Assembly (NCBI GenBank): GCA_028287665.1
Contig: JAQBPF010000092.1
Coordinates: 1 to 14,742 of the forward strand
Direction: 5' to 3'
DNA length: 14,742 nucleotides
Source of the DNA: Deinococcus sp.
GTDB taxonomy: Bacteria > Deinococcota > Deinococci > Deinococcales > Deinococcaceae
Part shown: positions 13,250-14,742 of the stretch, piece by piece
Layout of the letters: every line of letters starts with the position of its first letter
How positions within the stretch are numbered: the stretch's first letter is position 1
Notes under the pieces: generated by a model
What the model was told of the DNA's origin: nothing
The model's input: the letters and a program-made list of their open reading frames with translations, nothing else
Database searches by the model: none
Program-made: the position numbers and the translations under genes

Positions 13250-14742
13250 ATGTTGTCTCGCCCCAGCCGTTCTATGGCCCTGCCTGCCGATGCAGACCCC
13301 AACGCGCCGCGCCCCAAACGTGACCCCAAGCAACTCCTGCGCCTCCTGGCCTATGCCCGACCCTACTGGAAACTCTTCGCGTTCGGTGTGCTGGCCACGC
13401 TGATTTCCAGTGGTCTGAATCTGGTCTTTCCCAGCCTGTTCGGACGCCTGATCGACGCTTCTTTTTTGAAAGTCGGCAGCACCGACACGGGGCCGCTTGA
13501 CCGGACGGTAGTGAGCCTGCTGGGTATTTTTGCCCTGTCAGCGCTGTTTGGAGCCACCCAGTCCTATCTGCTGTCGCGGGTCGGGGCCAGCGTGGTCGCC
13601 GACCTGCGGCGGGCGCTGTTTTCGCACCTGATCACGCTGTCGCCGCGCTTTTTTGGCAACCACAAAACGGGCGACCTGACCAGCCGCCTGACTGCTGATG
13701 TCGGCACGGTGCAAACAGTGACCAGCACGGCACTGGCTCAGTTGGCCGCCCAGAGTGTGAGCCTGATCGGGGCCGTGATCCTGCTGATTACCACCAGCCC
13801 TCGCCTGAGCCTGCTCACATTGGCGGTCATTCCGCTCGTCATCGGCACCGCTATTACCATCGGGCGGCGGATTCGCAAGATCAGCCGCACCGTGCAGGAC
13901 GCCATTGCCGACGCCAACGCCAGCGCCGAGGAAGCCATCAGCGGCGTGCGCGTGGTCCAGAGCTTTACCGCCGAAAATGTAGAGCGCAGCCGCTACGGAC
14001 GCGGCGTCATGGCGAGTTTTGTGGCGGCCCTCAAACGTGCCCAACTGCAGGCCCTGATGGCAGGTGTCATGAGCTTTCTGACCTTTGGGGCGCTGGCTGT
14101 GGTGCTGTGGTACGGCGGGCGGCAGGTCATGGCGGGCGACCTGACCCCCGGCAAGTTGGTCAGCTTTCTGATCTACGCGCTGCAAGTGGGGGGCACGGTG
14201 GCCGCCCTGACCGGGATTTTCAACCAGTTTCAGGAGGCCCTGGGCGCGTCGGGCCGAATCTTCGAGCTGATGGACGAGAAAAGCGACCTGCCTCAGCCTG
14301 CTAAACCCGTGCCTCTGACCCGTGCAGCAGGCCGCGTGACTTTCCAGAACATGAACTTCAGGTACGAGGGCGTACCCACCCTGAGCAACATCAATCTGGA
14401 CGTTCCTGCTGGACAGGTGGTGGCCCTCGTGGGGCCAAGCGGCGCGGGCAAAACCACACTCGTCAACCTGATTCCCCGCTTCTGGGACGTGTCGGAAGGC
14501 AGTCTCAGCGTGGACGGCCATGATGTGCGCGACTACACGCTGGAAGATTTGCGGGCGCAGGTGGGCCTCGTGCCGCAGGAAACGCTGCTGTTTTCGGGAA
14601 CCGTGTCCGAGAACATCCTGTATGGTCGGCCCAATGCCACCCCGCAGGAAATCGAGGCCGCCGCCCGCGCCGCCAATGCCCACCAATTCATCACCGGCTT
14701 TGAAAAGGGCTACGACACGGTGGTGGGCGAGCGCGGCGTCAA
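13250..14742 (+). CDS. ABC exporter half-transporter, TM and ATPase fused (3'-truncated)
   Basis: 497 complete codons, open to the window end. The start at 13250 is favoured over ATG 13274 by a TAACCT box 6 nt upstream. A 35-residue basic, Pro-rich N-terminus precedes a six-helix exporter domain: TM segments at ~42-66, 86-108, 160-182, 186-205, 268-290 and 300-322, with coupling-helix text FFGNHKTGDLTSRLTADV at 134-151. The ATPase domain follows from ~362: A-loop Tyr in FRYEG (370-374), Walker A GPSGAGKTT at 395-403, Q-loop Q443 in LVPQETLLFSG. The sequence ends in VGERGV, directly before where LSGGQ is expected, so signature and Walker B lie outside. It belongs to the MsbA/LmrA-like (ABCB) group, which works as a dimer; lipid or drug export are both possible. 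A second half-transporter may follow downstream. Confidence 0.93.
   Translation, partial: MLSRPSRSMALPADADPNAPRPKRDPKQLLRLLAYARPYWKLFAFGVLATLISSGLNLVFPSLFGRLIDASFLKVGSTDTGPLDRTVVSLLGIFALSALFGATQSYLLSRVGASVVADLRRALFSHLITLSPRFFGNHKTGDLTSRLTADVGTVQTVTSTALAQLAAQSVSLIGAVILLITTSPRLSLLTLAVIPLVIGTAITIGRRIRKISRTVQDAIADANASAEEAISGVRVVQSFTAENVERSRYGRGVMASFVAALKRAQLQALMAGVMSFLTFGALAVVLWYGGRQVMAGDLTPGKLVSFLIYALQVGGTVAALTGIFNQFQEALGASGRIFELMDEKSDLPQPAKPVPLTRAAGRVTFQNMNFRYEGVPTLSNINLDVPAGQVVALVGPSGAGKTTLVNLIPRFWDVSEGSLSVDGHDVRDYTLEDLRAQVGLVPQETLLFSGTVSENILYGRPNATPQEIEAAARAANAHQFITGFEKGYDTVVGERGV

Noticed and set aside
13538..14686. 382-codon open frame on the minus strand
   Set aside because: Lies wholly antisense to the ABC exporter, whose Walker A and Q-loop are intact on the plus strand; its protein has no recognisable family. 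A high-GC shadow.
1..14742. Mobile elements, CRISPR, tRNA, or the RDRM damage-response palindrome
   Set aside because: No transposase or integrase motif, no spaced direct repeats, no cloverleaf ending in CCA, and no TTATGNCA-type palindrome was found by reading either strand.

Overview
The window looks like chromosome from a Deinococcus or close relative. Four things point there: high-GC coding sequence with long antisense shadow frames; a bacillithiol-type monothiol redoxin; a Psd-like gene and a divergent lrp/ald pair; and above all several genes whose start codon sits exactly 6 nt after a TANNNT box with no Shine-Dalgarno, the leaderless arrangement known from Deinococcus. No rRNA, tRNA, CRISPR array, insertion sequence or phage gene was seen. 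The genus assignment is an inference from gene content.

Layout. 1-655: 3' end of a PAP2-type lipid phosphatase. 808-1470: monothiol bacilliredoxin with an extra C-terminal helical part. 1471-1831: non-coding stretch with a strong hairpin. 1832-4951: a same-strand cluster of an unrecognised PATAN/DUF4388-like protein, a small winged-helix-like protein coupled to it by an ATGA overlap, and a two-TM sensor ending in HAMP with no C-terminal output domain. It closes with an 18-bp perfect hairpin. 5230-6633: DUF945/YdgA-family envelope protein. 6750-7211 (-): DUF2383 four-helix-bundle protein, convergent with DUF945 across a two-way hairpin. 7411-8142: DUF2071/YqjF-like protein. 8147-10325 (-): a tight three-gene operon read from a leaderless promoter, psd-like > membrane PH-domain protein > TPR-like protein, joined by two ATGA overlaps. 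10503-11228 (-): lipoprotein cyclophilin. 11310-11810 (-): Lrp/AsnC regulator, divergent from ald (11986-13092), alanine dehydrogenase. 13250-end: ABC exporter half-transporter, cut off just before the ABC signature.

How the genes work together. The lrp/ald pair is a classic regulator-target arrangement, and the space between them holds two palindromes suited to Lrp-type dimers. The Psd-like operon is the most unusual part: the decarboxylase keeps its PADG, VH and NE motifs, but the serine that normally self-cleaves to form the pyruvoyl cofactor is glycine. Either it is not a conventional decarboxylase or it matures in another way. The 1832-4951 cluster may be an uncharacterised signalling module whose sensor would have to signal through its cytoplasmic N-terminus rather than through a domain after HAMP.
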